Shown: positions 1 through 8,841, counted from the stretch's first letter. The stretch is 47,714 bases of DNA from Anaerolineales bacterium UBA2181 (GCA_002328075.1 DCVT01000025.1:1-47714); one strand, 5' to 3'. Notes: generated by a model not told the origin, from the letters alone. Program-made: numbers and translations.

Positions 1-1
1 C

Positions 2-196
2 GCGGAGCTGCGCCGGGAGCTGGACGGTCTGGAGGCGCGGCTGGCGTCGCTGGAGGCGGGCGGCGGTGCGCAGGGCGGGAAAGGTGGGACGGTGCCACCG
101 CTGTGGGCGGGCGCCGGTTTGCTGGTGGGCGGCCTGGCGGCGGTGTGGGTGTCGCGGCGCGGCGGGAGCTGGCTTGGGAGCGGGGGTGGTCGATGA
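2..196 (+). CDS. C-terminal end of a coiled-coil/membrane protein (5' partial)
   Basis: Only the last 64 codons lie in the window; the gene starts before base 1. The visible part begins with a charged heptad-like stretch (ELRRELDGLEARLASLEAG), read as the end of a coiled coil. A Gly/Lys-rich linker follows, then one hydrophobic segment (about LWAGAGLLVGGLAAVWV) and a short basic tail. This looks like a single-pass protein with a C-terminal membrane anchor. The stop codon overlaps the next start in ATGA, so the two genes are probably translationally coupled. The function is not recognisable from this fragment. Confidence 0.6.
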   Translation, partial: AELRRELDGLEARLASLEAGGGAQGGKGGTVPPLWAGAGLLVGGLAAVWVSRRGGSWLGSGGGR

Positions 197-510
197 GCCG
201 GTGGCGAAGGGGACGTCTGGTACCGTTGGGCGTGGCGCTGCTGGTGGCGCTGGTAGCAGTCATAGCGGTGGCCGCGGAGAGCGGACTGCTCACGGCGGTG
301 TATGATCTGGGCTGGTGGACGGTGGACGGGGGCGGGGGGCGGTTGAGCGGCGAGGGCTATGTGCTGCAGAGCACTGCCGGGCAGGCGGACGCGGGGCGGG
401 CGCTGGTGGGCGGTGACAAATACACGCTGCAGGGTGGGTTCTGGCCCGGCGGTGCGGCAGAGGTGTTGGGCGGGCACCCGGTCTATCTGCCGCTGGTGAG
501 ACGGGGGTAA
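193..510 (+). CDS. small secreted Chloroflexota-type protein with YLPLV tail
   Basis: A 105-residue protein. The ATG at 193 is chosen because it overlaps the upstream stop (ATGA). An RRGR-containing N-terminus followed by a strong hydrophobic core (about residues 11-27) looks like a signal peptide. The mature part has the pattern WWTVDGGGG, then YVLQSTAGQADAG, then YTLQGGFWPGG, and ends in VYLPLVRRG. From memory, such short proteins with a GG-rich middle and a C-terminal YLPLV-type motif recur in Chloroflexota, often in cell-surface protein operons; their role is unknown. Surface or secreted location is inferred from the signal peptide. The gene is followed by a strong hairpin. Confidence 0.7.
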   Translation: MSRWRRGRLVPLGVALLVALVAVIAVAAESGLLTAVYDLGWWTVDGGGGRLSGEGYVLQSTAGQADAGRALVGGDKYTLQGGFWPGGAAEVLGGHPVYLPLVRRG

Positions 511-525
511 CGAGGAGCGAGCGGC

Positions 526-556
526 GGGACCGGGCTCCAGAGGGGAGCTCGGTCCT
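526..556 (+). terminator. hairpin after the YLPLV gene
   Basis: A stem of 13 pairs (527-538 with 544-555, plus a G-T pair at 526/556, one further wobble at 533/549) closes a 5-base loop (AGAGG), beginning 16 nt after the stop at 510. No T-run follows, so it may act as a factor-dependent terminator or 3' stabiliser. The genes on either side converge here. Confidence 0.5.
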
Positions 557-719
557 GAGCCGGGCCGGTCACCGATGGGAGCGGCCGGGCCTGGGAGTAT
601 TTCCTGCGCGCCGCCGCGCTCCTACAAGCCGGCGCTGTTATGTCAAAACCCGGCCCTGGCGGGCGTACGGCCGTCTACGCTAGGGTACCGTGGCGGTTGG
701 CTGAACCCACGGACCTGCC

Positions 720-881
720 TCATCGATCACGTCCGCGCGCGAGCCGATGGAGCATGACCATCCAACTAATGCAGTTCATCGGTTGCAGGCGGCGCACCGC
801 TTCCTCCTCCGAGAGTCCCTCCAGACAGCGCTGCAGTTCGCTGCGGGCAAAGCGCAATTGGACGACCGGTGGATGCGTCAT
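720..881 (-). pseudogene. truncated DinB-family protein (N-terminal remnant)
   Basis: A 53-codon frame with a good GGGAGG ribosome site and an ATGA overlap with the stop of the upstream ABC exporter. The start resembles the first helix of DinB/YfiT-like four-helix-bundle proteins: MTHPPVVQLRF, then LEGLSEEEA, then PMNCISWMV. In the family this last motif leads into GHLAWQEQ and about 100 more residues. Here the reading frame ends in unrelated residues and TGA, and no continuation was found in the other minus frames. It is therefore read as a deletion remnant that is still translationally coupled to the exporter. A real small peptide is possible but less likely. Confidence 0.5.
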
Positions 882-2836
882 GGTGAACCTCCCGGTGATC
901 CGGCTCGCGTTCCCTGTCCCTCTTGGGCTCGAAATTGCGTGTGGTACAGGTCCGCGTAGAGGCCGTTGCGGGCCAGCAACTGGGCATGCGTGCCCTGCTC
1001 CACCAGCCGCCCGCCATCCAACACCAGGATGCAGTCGGCCGAAAGCACCGTGCTCAATCGGTGAGCAATCACCAGGCTGGTGCGACCCACCATCACCCGT
1101 TCCAGGGCCTCCTGGATCAGCCATTCGCTGTGGGAGTCCAGATGGCTGGTGGCCTCATCCAACACCAGAACCCTCGGGTTCTTGAGAATGACCCGGGCGA
1201 TGGAAACCCGCTGCTTTTCGCCACCCGATAGCCGGTATCCCCGCTCTCCCACGACCGTGTCGTATCCCTGAGGCATCTCGGCAATCAACTCGTGGATGTT
1301 GGCTGCCCGGCACGCCGCTTCCATCTCGGCCTGGGTGGCGTCCGGTTTGGCAAAAAGCAGGTTGGCGCGCACCGTATCGTGAAAGAGGTAGGTTTCCTGC
1401 GTCACCATGCCCATGAGCAACGCCAATGAGGCCAGTTGCACGTCGCGCAGGTCGTGCCCGTCCAGGGTGACGCAGCCCTCCGTGGGATCATACAGGCGGG
1501 GCAGCAAATAGGTGATGGTGGTCTTGCCGGCACCGCTGGGACCCACCAGCGCCACCAACTGGCCCGGTCTGATCTCAAAGCTGACGTCCTGCAGCGCATA
1601 CCGCGGCTCGCCCTCCACAACCACCGGTTTCTCGCCGGCGAGGTAGGGAGCCGTCCCGCGACCGGGTCGCCCAAAACGGGGGATATCTTCCAGCCCGACC
1701 GGTCCGCCGGTTCCGCTGTAGCGAAAGGAGACGTTCTCAAAGCAAACCCGCCCGTCAGCTTGCTGCAGTTGGACTGCGCCCGGCCGGTCCTGGATTTCCA
1801 GCGGCAGGTCGAGCACCTCAAAGACCCTTTCAAAGCTCACCATACTGGTGGCGAAATCGACGCGCGCGTTGGTGAGTGCTGCCAGCGGGCCATAGAGCTG
1901 GTTGAGGTAGGAGCCAAAGGCGATGATGGTGCCCACGGTGAACGTTCCGCGCAGCACCAGATGGCCGCCGACCCAAAAGACCAGAGCCGTCCCCAGCGCC
2001 CCCGCCAGGCTCAACCCCATAAAGAACCACCGGCCGACCAGCGCCTGGCGAACGCCGATGTCGCGCACCTGGCGCGCTCGCTCGCCAAAGCGTGTCACCT
2101 CGTCCGGCTCCCGGCCAAAGAGCTTGACCAGCAACGCCCCGCTGACGTTGAGCGTCTCGTTCATCAGCGCGTTCATCTCGGCGTTTTCCGTCATCTGCTG
2201 GCGCACCAGTTGTCGCAGAATCCGCCCAACCCGGCGCGCCGGAAGCACAAAGAGCGGCAGGATCACAACGCCGAGCAGTGTCAACCGCCACTCCAGCGAG
2301 ATCATGATGGCCAGCGTGCTGAGCAGCGAAACCAGGTTCGTGATGATGCTGACCAGCGTACCGGTCACAGCCCGTTGAGCGCCGACCACATCGTTGTTGA
2401 GCCGGGACATCATCTCACCGGTCCGCGTGTCGGTGAAAAACCGCAGGCTCATTCGCTGCATGTGCGCATAGAGGGCGCAGCGCAGGTCATAGATGATCCC
2501 CTCGCCGACGCGGGCGTTCAGGTAGCGCTGCGCCACCCCGGCCAGGCCTACCAGGAGGGGAATACCGATCATTCCCAGGGCGAGCCAACCCAGGCGAGTG
2601 GCATCCCTGTCCGGGAGAGCGCGGTCAATCAGATCACGATAGAGCAGCGGCGGGACCAACTCCAGGAGCGAGATCACCACGATCAGCGCGATCACCAGCC
2701 CCGCCTGGCCAGCATACGGCCGGGCGTAGCCGATTACCCGCCCAAGGAGTGCGCGGCTGACGCGAGGTCGGTCCCGCTCCTCGTCGTACCGAATAAACGC
2801 AAACCAGTTGCCGCCACCGGCACCGTGAAAGCCCAT
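878..2836 (-). CDS. ABC exporter, fused membrane and ATPase domains (MsbA/multidrug type)
   Basis: A 652-residue half-transporter expected to work as a homodimer in the inner membrane, exporting a lipid, drug or peptide; the substrate cannot be told. Six-helix ABC membrane domain at about 30-330, then a nucleotide-binding domain. Walker A GPSGAGKT starts at 432, Q-loop Q480, signature LSGGEKQR at 536, Walker B LVLDEA around 557-562, H-loop H592. Odd point: about 35 residues (374-410, rich in G, P and R) are inserted between the A-loop FRY (371-373) and the YALQDVSF strand, where most exporters have only a few. It lies downstream of the P-type ATPase with a 123-nt gap and is coupled to the DinB remnant. 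Confidence 0.93.
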   Translation of the reverse strand: MGFHGAGGGNWFAFIRYDEERDRPRVSRALLGRVIGYARPYAGQAGLVIALIVVISLLELVPPLLYRDLIDRALPDRDATRLGWLALGMIGIPLLVGLAGVAQRYLNARVGEGIIYDLRCALYAHMQRMSLRFFTDTRTGEMMSRLNNDVVGAQRAVTGTLVSIITNLVSLLSTLAIMISLEWRLTLLGVVILPLFVLPARRVGRILRQLVRQQMTENAEMNALMNETLNVSGALLVKLFGREPDEVTRFGERARQVRDIGVRQALVGRWFFMGLSLAGALGTALVFWVGGHLVLRGTFTVGTIIAFGSYLNQLYGPLAALTNARVDFATSMVSFERVFEVLDLPLEIQDRPGAVQLQQADGRVCFENVSFRYSGTGGPVGLEDIPRFGRPGRGTAPYLAGEKPVVVEGEPRYALQDVSFEIRPGQLVALVGPSGAGKTTITYLLPRLYDPTEGCVTLDGHDLRDVQLASLALLMGMVTQETYLFHDTVRANLLFAKPDATQAEMEAACRAANIHELIAEMPQGYDTVVGERGYRLSGGEKQRVSIARVILKNPRVLVLDEATSHLDSHSEWLIQEALERVMVGRTSLVIAHRLSTVLSADCILVLDGGRLVEQGTHAQLLARNGLYADLYHTQFRAQEGQGTRAGSPGGSP

Positions 2837-2959
2837 GTCTATATCCCAGCCACTACCGGGCGATGATTGGCGGCAGGTCGGCCCATCATGCCGTTTGCCG
2901 ACCCGTCGGACAACGCGGCCGGCCGGCTCAACCAGGCCGTTTGTATGCCGGTTTCCGAG

Positions 2960-5701
2960 TCAGGCATTAGCATTTCGTCGCCTGGTCACCATCTTTCTAA
3001 GCTCATCCGCCACAAAGACCGAGGCGGAGACCAGAACAATGAGCCCCCAATCCTGCCAGGTCAGGGGCACCGTGCCCAACGCCGCCTGCATGAACGGAAC
3101 GTGTTCGGCGGCCAACTGCAGCAGAACTGAAAGCACAATGGCGCCCAGCAGGTAGCGATTGCGAAAGAAGCCCAACTGAAAGACGGATTTGTCCCGCGAG
3201 CGGCAGTTCAGCGCGTTGAACACCTGAAACATGGCTAATGTGGTAAACGCCACCGTCTGCGCACGCATCAGGTTGCTCTGTGGGTTGGACCACGAGAACA
3301 TCCACAGCGTGCCGACCGCCATAAAGAGAGAGACAAAGAGGATGTTCTGGAGGATTTCCCGGTTGATGATGCGCGCCTGCGGCCTGCGGGGTGGCGACTC
3401 CATCACGTCGCCCTCCTTTGGCTCCAGCGCCAGGGTGATGTCCAGTATCCCGTCGGTCACCAGGTTCACCCAGAGAATCTGGACCGGGGTGATGATCAAC
3501 CCTTTGAACGGAAGGAACAACAGCGCACCCAGCAAGGTTATATCCTCACCGATATTGGTTGCCAGCAAGAACTTGACCACCTTTCGCACGTTCTGAAAGA
3601 TGACCCGCCCTTCCTCCACCGCATTGACAATGCTGGCAAAATTGTCGTCGGTGAGCACCATCTCGGCCGTCTGTTTGGTCACGTCGGTACCGGTGATGCC
3701 CATGGCCACACCGATCTGCGCGGCCTGCAAGGCCGGAGCGTCGTTGACTCCGTCGCCGGTCATGGCGACAACGTGCCCCAGCCGTTGGAGCGATTCGACA
3801 ATCCGGTGCTTGTGCTCCGGTGACACCCGGGCAAAGACCGCGGTCTCGGGCATGACAGCGTCGAGCTCATCGTCGCTCATTTGGCCCAGAGCGGGCCCGG
3901 TCAACACGCCCTCCGCGCCCTCGAGAATGCCGACCTGGCGGGCAATCGCCTCGGCCGTCAACTGATGGTCGCCGGTCGCCATCAACACACGGACGCCGGC
4001 CCGCTTGCAGCGAGCCACGGCCTCCGGCACTTCGGGCCGCGGCGGATCCATCATGCCCGCCAGCCCAACGAACACCAGGTCGGCCGGGTGGCCGTATTCC
4101 AGAGCCTCTTTGAACGCCTCCACCTCTTCCGGCGCGACGGTCTGATACGCCAGCCCGAGCACGCGCAGCGCCGTCGTGGCCATGCGATGATTTTCTGCCA
4201 GAATGGCCTCCCGATCCACTTCGCTCATGGACCGCGCCTGTCCGTCCTGGCGGACCTGCGGGCAGCGTTCCAGAATGGTCTCGGGCGCACCTTTGACAAA
4301 GGCCCATACCTGGTCCGCTTGGTCCCGGTGAAACGTCGCCATGAACCTGGTCTTGGAGCTGAAGGGTAGTTCGTCCACGCGGCGGAGTTGGGCATCCAGC
4401 TTTTCTTTCCGAAGGCCTGCCTTTGCCGCCGCTACCACCAGCGCGCCCTCGGTGGGATCGCCGCGGATCCCCCAGGTAAACCCGCCGTCATGTGGACTGC
4501 GGACGAGCCGGGCGTCGCTACACAATGCGCCGATGCGGAGTGCCAGTTGCAGGTCAGGCATTCCCGCCGGATCCACCGGTGCGCCGTCGACCTCAAAGCG
4601 CCCCTGAGGCGCAAAACCGGCGCCGGTCACGGTTACCGTTTTGGCGTCCGCCATGAGCTGTTGCACGGTCATCTGGTTGCTGGTGAGCGTGCCGGTCTTG
4701 TCGGTGCAGATGACCGTTGCTGCGCCCAGCGTATCCACCGCCGGCAGTCGCCGGATGATGGCGTTGCGCTTGGCCATCCGGTTCACGCCGACCGCCAGCG
4801 TGATGCTCATCACGGCCGGCAGGCCTTCGGGGATGGAGGACACGGCGGAGGCCAAGGCGAACAAAAAGATGTCTTCAAAGGGCAGGCCGCGGACAAACCC
4901 CAGGATCAGCGTGAGCACGGCAACCCCCAGGGCGAGGAAGCCCAGTTTCTTTCCCAGGTCAAGCGTCTGCTTTTGGAGCGGCGATTCGGCCTTTTCCGTC
5001 TCCTGGATCAGCGTGGCGATCTTGCCCATCTCCGTCCGCGCCCCGGTGGCATAGACCACGGCCCGCCCGCGGCCGTTGGTGACAATGGTGCCGCCGTAGA
5101 CCAGGTTGATCCGTTCGGCCGTGGCCAGCTCCTCGCCTGCCAACAACTCGGTGGTCTTGCGCACGCCGAGCGACTCCCCGGTGAGCATGGCTTCCTCGAC
5201 CTCCAGGTTGGCCGTCTCAATCAGCCGGGCGTCAGCCGGAACGGTGCTTCCGGCGTCCAGCAGCACGATGTCTCCCGGCACGATTTCGGTGGTGGGAACG
5301 CGCAGTTCGACGCACTCGCCCACGTCCGGGCACTCGCGCACCACCTCGGCCGTAGGGGCGGCCTGGGCCTTGAGCGCCTCCAGCGCCTCTTCGGCCCGGT
5401 GCTCTTGGAAGAAACCGATCAACGTGTTGACCACAATGACCACGGCGATCACAATCGCATCCGCGGTCTTGCCTGCCACCAGCGAGATGGCCGCGGCACC
5501 CAGCAGCACATAGACCAGCGGGTTCTTGACCTGCGACCAGAGAATCTTTAGCCGGCTGACCTTTTCGCCGCTGATGATCTCATTGGGACCCACCTCAGCC
5601 AGGCGGCGTTCAGCTTCCGCAGTCGTGAGTCCGGCCGGACTCGAATCCAGGGCAGCAAACGTCTCATCAATATCCAGGGTGTGCCAGTTGTGAGTTCTCA
5701 T
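2960..5701 (-). CDS. Ca2+-type P-type ATPase (P2A, SERCA/PMR1-like)
   Basis: A 913-residue cation pump. N-terminal cation-ATPase domain at about 5-60, actuator motif TGES at 174-177, PEGLP in M4 at 291-295, phosphorylated Asp in DKTGTLT (D334), KGAPE nucleotide-binding motif at 470-474, hinge TGDGVNDAP at 648-656, and six C-terminal membrane segments. Ion-site residues expected of Ca2+ pumps are visible: E292 in M4, N716 and E719 in M5 (TNIGED), N746 and D750 in M6 (NLVTDG). This favours Ca2+ export, possibly with Mn2+; transport specificity is inferred. Length and motif order are normal. It is probably transcribed with the ABC exporter downstream. Confidence 0.93.
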   Translation of the reverse strand: MRTHNWHTLDIDETFAALDSSPAGLTTAEAERRLAEVGPNEIISGEKVSRLKILWSQVKNPLVYVLLGAAAISLVAGKTADAIVIAVVIVVNTLIGFFQEHRAEEALEALKAQAAPTAEVVRECPDVGECVELRVPTTEIVPGDIVLLDAGSTVPADARLIETANLEVEEAMLTGESLGVRKTTELLAGEELATAERINLVYGGTIVTNGRGRAVVYATGARTEMGKIATLIQETEKAESPLQKQTLDLGKKLGFLALGVAVLTLILGFVRGLPFEDIFLFALASAVSSIPEGLPAVMSITLAVGVNRMAKRNAIIRRLPAVDTLGAATVICTDKTGTLTSNQMTVQQLMADAKTVTVTGAGFAPQGRFEVDGAPVDPAGMPDLQLALRIGALCSDARLVRSPHDGGFTWGIRGDPTEGALVVAAAKAGLRKEKLDAQLRRVDELPFSSKTRFMATFHRDQADQVWAFVKGAPETILERCPQVRQDGQARSMSEVDREAILAENHRMATTALRVLGLAYQTVAPEEVEAFKEALEYGHPADLVFVGLAGMMDPPRPEVPEAVARCKRAGVRVLMATGDHQLTAEAIARQVGILEGAEGVLTGPALGQMSDDELDAVMPETAVFARVSPEHKHRIVESLQRLGHVVAMTGDGVNDAPALQAAQIGVAMGITGTDVTKQTAEMVLTDDNFASIVNAVEEGRVIFQNVRKVVKFLLATNIGEDITLLGALLFLPFKGLIITPVQILWVNLVTDGILDITLALEPKEGDVMESPPRRPQARIINREILQNILFVSLFMAVGTLWMFSWSNPQSNLMRAQTVAFTTLAMFQVFNALNCRSRDKSVFQLGFFRNRYLLGAIVLSVLLQLAAEHVPFMQAALGTVPLTWQDWGLIVLVSASVFVADELRKMVTRRRNANA

Positions 5702-5884
5702 GGTCGGTGTTTGTCTCCAGATATCCTGGCTGAACCGCGTGCCCTGCGTAGCGTAGCCGGTGCTTGGTCTCCGTTGGGCCCTGTTCTTGACCGGCCCGGT
5801 CCTCTCGGCCAGATACCGCCGCCGGGGCGCAGGTGCAGCCGCGCGCCGGTGGGGTTCCTTCCACCGGCTGCGTGTTATGCCTCC

Positions 5885-6787
5885 CTATCCAATCAACCGC
5901 GCGCTCTCCAGGATCGACCGCAATTCCCGCCGACGGTCCTCCGCCAGCGGCATGAGCGGCAGGCGCGGCGGACCGCCATAGAATCCAAGCATGTCCATGG
6001 CGGCCTTGAGACCGCTGATGCCCATCCGGCCGGTAACCGCCTGATTGACGGGCAGCATGCGCAGGTGCAGCTCCCGCCCCTGATCCAACTCGCCGGCGGC
6101 AAAAAGGTCATAGAGCGCCACCGACTCGGCCGGCGCCACGTTTCCCAACGCCAGGATTCCCCCCTGAACCCCCATTGCCAGCGAGGGGTAGAAAAAGTTG
6201 GCCGAGCCGGCCAGCACCTGGAAAGTGGGTTGGGCACGGCGGATCGTCTCGCCCATGTTGGCGATGTTGCCTGAGGTGTCTTTGACCCCGATGATATTGG
6301 GATGCTGTGATAGCTCCACCAGGAGGTCGGCCGGCAGGTCAATCCCGGTGGTCGGAGGTAGATTGTAGATGATGATGGGGATGGGCGATGCGTCCGCAAT
6401 GACCCGATAGTGGTTCGCCAGCACCGGCGGTGTCATCTGAGCCCGGTAGTAGCTCGGATGGAGGACCAGCGCGGCATCGGCGCCGGCCGCGGCTGCCTGC
6501 CGGGTCAGCTCGACGGTCAAAGCGGTGGAACCGGCTCCGGTCCCGGCGATCATCAGCCGGTCGCGGGGGATCGCCTGGCGGGCGACACCAAAGATCTGCA
6601 CCTTTTCCTGGTCGCTGCAGTGGATTCCTTCGCCGTTGGAACCCAGAACGATGTACCCACGCAAACCGGTCTGGTTCCACTTTTCCAGGTTGAACCCCAG
6701 CTTGTCAAAGGCGACCCGGCCGCTGGCGTCAAATGGGGTGATGATGGGGGTGTAGACCCCGCTCAGCGCAAGTTGGACTGGTGGCAT
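5885..6787 (-). CDS. DapA-family aldolase, HOGA1-like (4-hydroxy-2-oxoglutarate aldolase type)
   Basis: A 300-residue class I aldolase of the dihydrodipicolinate synthase/N-acetylneuraminate lyase superfamily. Schiff-base Lys169 in GVKDTSGN; catalytic Tyr141 in IIIYNLPPTTG. The pyruvate-binding loop reads GSNGEG (49-54) rather than the TTGE of true DapA. From memory, this loop and long stretches such as SPIPII, LSQHPNIIG and VLAGSA resemble eukaryotic HOGA1, which splits 4-hydroxy-2-oxoglutarate into pyruvate and glyoxylate. No lysine-pathway genes lie nearby. A 2-keto-3-deoxy-sugar-acid aldolase is the main alternative. The ATG is preceded by a weak AGGGAG-like site. Confidence 0.85.
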   Translation of the reverse strand: MPPVQLALSGVYTPIITPFDASGRVAFDKLGFNLEKWNQTGLRGYIVLGSNGEGIHCSDQEKVQIFGVARQAIPRDRLMIAGTGAGSTALTVELTRQAAAAGADAALVLHPSYYRAQMTPPVLANHYRVIADASPIPIIIYNLPPTTGIDLPADLLVELSQHPNIIGVKDTSGNIANMGETIRRAQPTFQVLAGSANFFYPSLAMGVQGGILALGNVAPAESVALYDLFAAGELDQGRELHLRMLPVNQAVTGRMGISGLKAAMDMLGFYGGPPRLPLMPLAEDRRRELRSILESARLIG

Positions 6788-6961
6788 GGTCCGCTCCCTA
6801 GAATCTGGACTGCCACTAGTGTATCAGGGTGCCGGATTCCGACAAGAGCCAGGCCGGCGCGCTGGGAGCGGGGTAGGGATCAGGCAGCCCGCCCGGTTCC
6901 TCCCATGGTGTGCTGCGCGCCCGGCCGATGCCAGGGTAGCAGGACGGCCCGCCCGGCCGGT

Positions 6962-7822
6962 CTATTCAACGTAAAAGGCCACCCCCACCGTGCCCGGGCC
7001 GGCGTGGGCGCCGATGGCCGGGCTGGTCTCGGTCTCGATCACTTCCACCGGGTGAAAGCGCTCGACCAACGCATCCCTGAACGCGGCCGCCTCCTGCGGC
7101 GCAGCCACATTGATCACGGAAACGTGCAATCGGCATCCTTGCCAGACCGAATCGGCAATCAGGTCGTAGACCCTCTCCAGCGCCTTGCGCCGGGTGCGCA
7201 CCTTGGCAATGGCCTTGATCACCCCGTCCTCGAAAGAGAGAATCGGTTTCAGGTCCAAGGCCGAGCCGAGTAGCTTGGACACCGAACCAATCCGCCCGCC
7301 GCGATGCAGGTACTCCAGCGTGCCGAGCACGAAATAGAGGTGACCCTTGGCCAGAATGGATCGCGCGGCGTCGGCGACCTCGGCCAGGCTCGCGCCGGCC
7401 GCCGCGACGCGAGCGGCTGCCATGGCGGCATATCCGATCAACATGGACGTGCCCTGAGAGTCGATGATCTCGATAGGTACTTCTGCGACGTAGGCGGCTG
7501 CGGTTTGTGCCGAAGCAAAAGTGCCGCTCGGTTTCGCCGAGATGGCGATGAAAAGAATCCCGCTGTACTCGCCCGCCAACCGGTGGAACAGCTCCTCGAA
7601 CGCCGCGACGTTGGGTTGCGAGGTGGTGGGGAAATCGGCGCTGGTGCGCAACAACTCGTAGAATGCCGGCGGGTCGATATCCACCCCGTCCAACCAGCTT
7701 TTCCCACCCATCATAAGGAGCAGCGGAATGACGTGAATGTCATGTTCCTGAACAATCTCGGGCGGAAGGTAGGCTGAGCTATCCACCACCACAGCCACGC
7801 GCGATCGGGCCTGCTCGGTCAT
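6962..7822 (-). CDS. DegV-family fatty-acid-binding protein
   Basis: A 286-residue cytosolic protein with the DegV fold. It opens with VAVVVDSSAYLP (usual VDSSxDLP), has the lipid-contact region FPTTSQPN (about 64-71), SAKPSGTFASA, an IIDSQGTS strand, LEYLHRGGRIG and the C-terminal HAGPGTVGVAFY motif. Family members (FakB) hold a fatty acid and present it to the kinase FakA for phosphorylation. No FakA gene is in the window. It stands alone, with a 174-nt gap to the aldolase and a divergent promoter on the other side. Confidence 0.9.
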   Translation of the reverse strand: MTEQARSRVAVVVDSSAYLPPEIVQEHDIHVIPLLLMMGGKSWLDGVDIDPPAFYELLRTSADFPTTSQPNVAAFEELFHRLAGEYSGILFIAISAKPSGTFASAQTAAAYVAEVPIEIIDSQGTSMLIGYAAMAAARVAAAGASLAEVADAARSILAKGHLYFVLGTLEYLHRGGRIGSVSKLLGSALDLKPILSFEDGVIKAIAKVRTRRKALERVYDLIADSVWQGCRLHVSVINVAAPQEAAAFRDALVERFHPVEVIETETSPAIGAHAGPGTVGVAFYVE

Positions 7823-7974
7823 TGGTTTCCTCCTAGCTGCGTCCGGAAGATACCGGACGCGCGTCTGATACGGTCACACACGTAGTATATAACACAGGTC
7901 AAGCGGATTCGTCACGGAAAACCGGCGCCGAAAAACCGATCCAGGCACGTGTTCATTCCGGTCCGGCAATGGCT

Positions 7975-8003
7975 TTGTCATGGCATCCGCCGGGTGGTAT
8001 AAT
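7975..8003 (+). promoter_or_regulatory. sigma70-like promoter for the AmaP-like/scpB/rRNA-modification run
   Basis: TTGTCA (7975-7980), a 17-nt spacer and TATAAT (7998-8003), one mismatch from consensus overall. A start near 8010 gives a leader of about 120 nt before the ATG at 8131. It is the best promoter in the first 20 kb and probably drives the genes through 10190. Confidence 0.6.
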
Positions 8004-8130
8004 CGCGGCCGAGTGGGTAAAGGAGCTTGGTGGTGCCGCAGAACCAGTACCTCGCGGCGCCGGGCGAGAGCCCGCCAACTCTGCCTTGGTGGTCATTGGG
8101 CGCAAATTCGGGTGTATTCTGAGGTCTCGC

Positions 8131-8841
8131 ATGAACGTTCTGAACCGGACATGGATCGTGGTGGCTTTGTTGGCAACGCTGGCCGGCGTGACGGCGGCCT
8201 GCCTGTTTCCAGACTTTGTCATTGAACAGGTCGTGTTGGTGGCCGATTGGCTGGCTCAGGTACAACCCCGCATTGAGCTGGTCGATCGATTGATACTCAT
8301 CGCGGTAGCGGCCGCCGCAGACCTGCTGCTCATCCTGCTGATTATCGCGGAACTGCGCCATTGGGGAACTCAACAAGTCCGCATCCAACGGGTGGAAGGC
8401 GGGTCGGTGACGCTGACTCTGGACTCGGTTCGCCAACGTATTGCGTTCTACGTCGACGGCGTGCCGGGGGTGGTGAACGTCTCGCCCAAGGTCAAGATCA
8501 AGGGTGACCAGGTGGGTGTCTCGGTCGATGTGCTGACGGCTGCAGGGATCCATGTTCCTGCCAAGGCGCAGGAGATCATCTCGGTCATCCGAACGGTCGT
8601 CGAAGAGACCATGGGGTTGGTGCTGCTCCGCGAACCGGAGGTGACGATCCGCACCGCGACCTTCCAGGGCATTTCGGCTCCTCCGGCGGCCGAGTTGTTG
8701 CCCCCGCCCGTGAGCCGAGCCAGCCAGCCATCACCGCGGCCGAGCAGCGAGCCATCATCGGGCCCGAGCAGCGAGCCATCAGCGGGCCCGAGCAGCGAGT
8801 TATCAGCGGGCCCGAGCACCGAGCCGCTCAACGGCGACTAG
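8131..8841 (+). CDS. AmaP-like two-TM membrane protein with repeat tail
   Basis: A 236-residue protein. The ATG at 8131 is preceded by GAGG; upstream codons in the same frame look non-coding. Two membrane segments (about 8-25 and 53-74) are followed by a soluble domain (about 80-195) with an Asp23/AmaP-like pattern (VEGGSVTLTL, a DSVRQ helix, GVPGVVNVSPKVKIKG, VSVDVLTAAG). AmaP anchors Asp23, an envelope-stress protein of Gram-positive bacteria, to the membrane; the same layout suggests an envelope role here, by inference. The last 35 residues are a Ser/Pro/Gly/Glu tail encoded by a 24-bp tandem repeat. It sits 10 nt upstream of scpB. Confidence 0.75.
   Translation: MNVLNRTWIVVALLATLAGVTAACLFPDFVIEQVVLVADWLAQVQPRIELVDRLILIAVAAAADLLLILLIIAELRHWGTQQVRIQRVEGGSVTLTLDSVRQRIAFYVDGVPGVVNVSPKVKIKGDQVGVSVDVLTAAGIHVPAKAQEIISVIRTVVEETMGLVLLREPEVTIRTATFQGISAPPAAELLPPPVSRASQPSPRPSSEPSSGPSSEPSAGPSSELSAGPSTEPLNGD
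8737..8832 (+). repeat. 24-bp tandem repeat, four units, inside the AmaP-like gene
   Basis: Units at 8737-8760, 8761-8784, 8785-8808 and 8809-8832, the first three nearly identical and the last more diverged. Each encodes eight residues of the type GPSSEPSA. The period is a multiple of three, so unit gain or loss would change tail length without a frameshift. Confidence 0.85.

Noticed and set aside
1436..2866. 476-codon plus-strand frame antisense to the ABC exporter
   Set aside because: His/Gln-rich antisense shadow; the exporter on the other strand has every expected motif.
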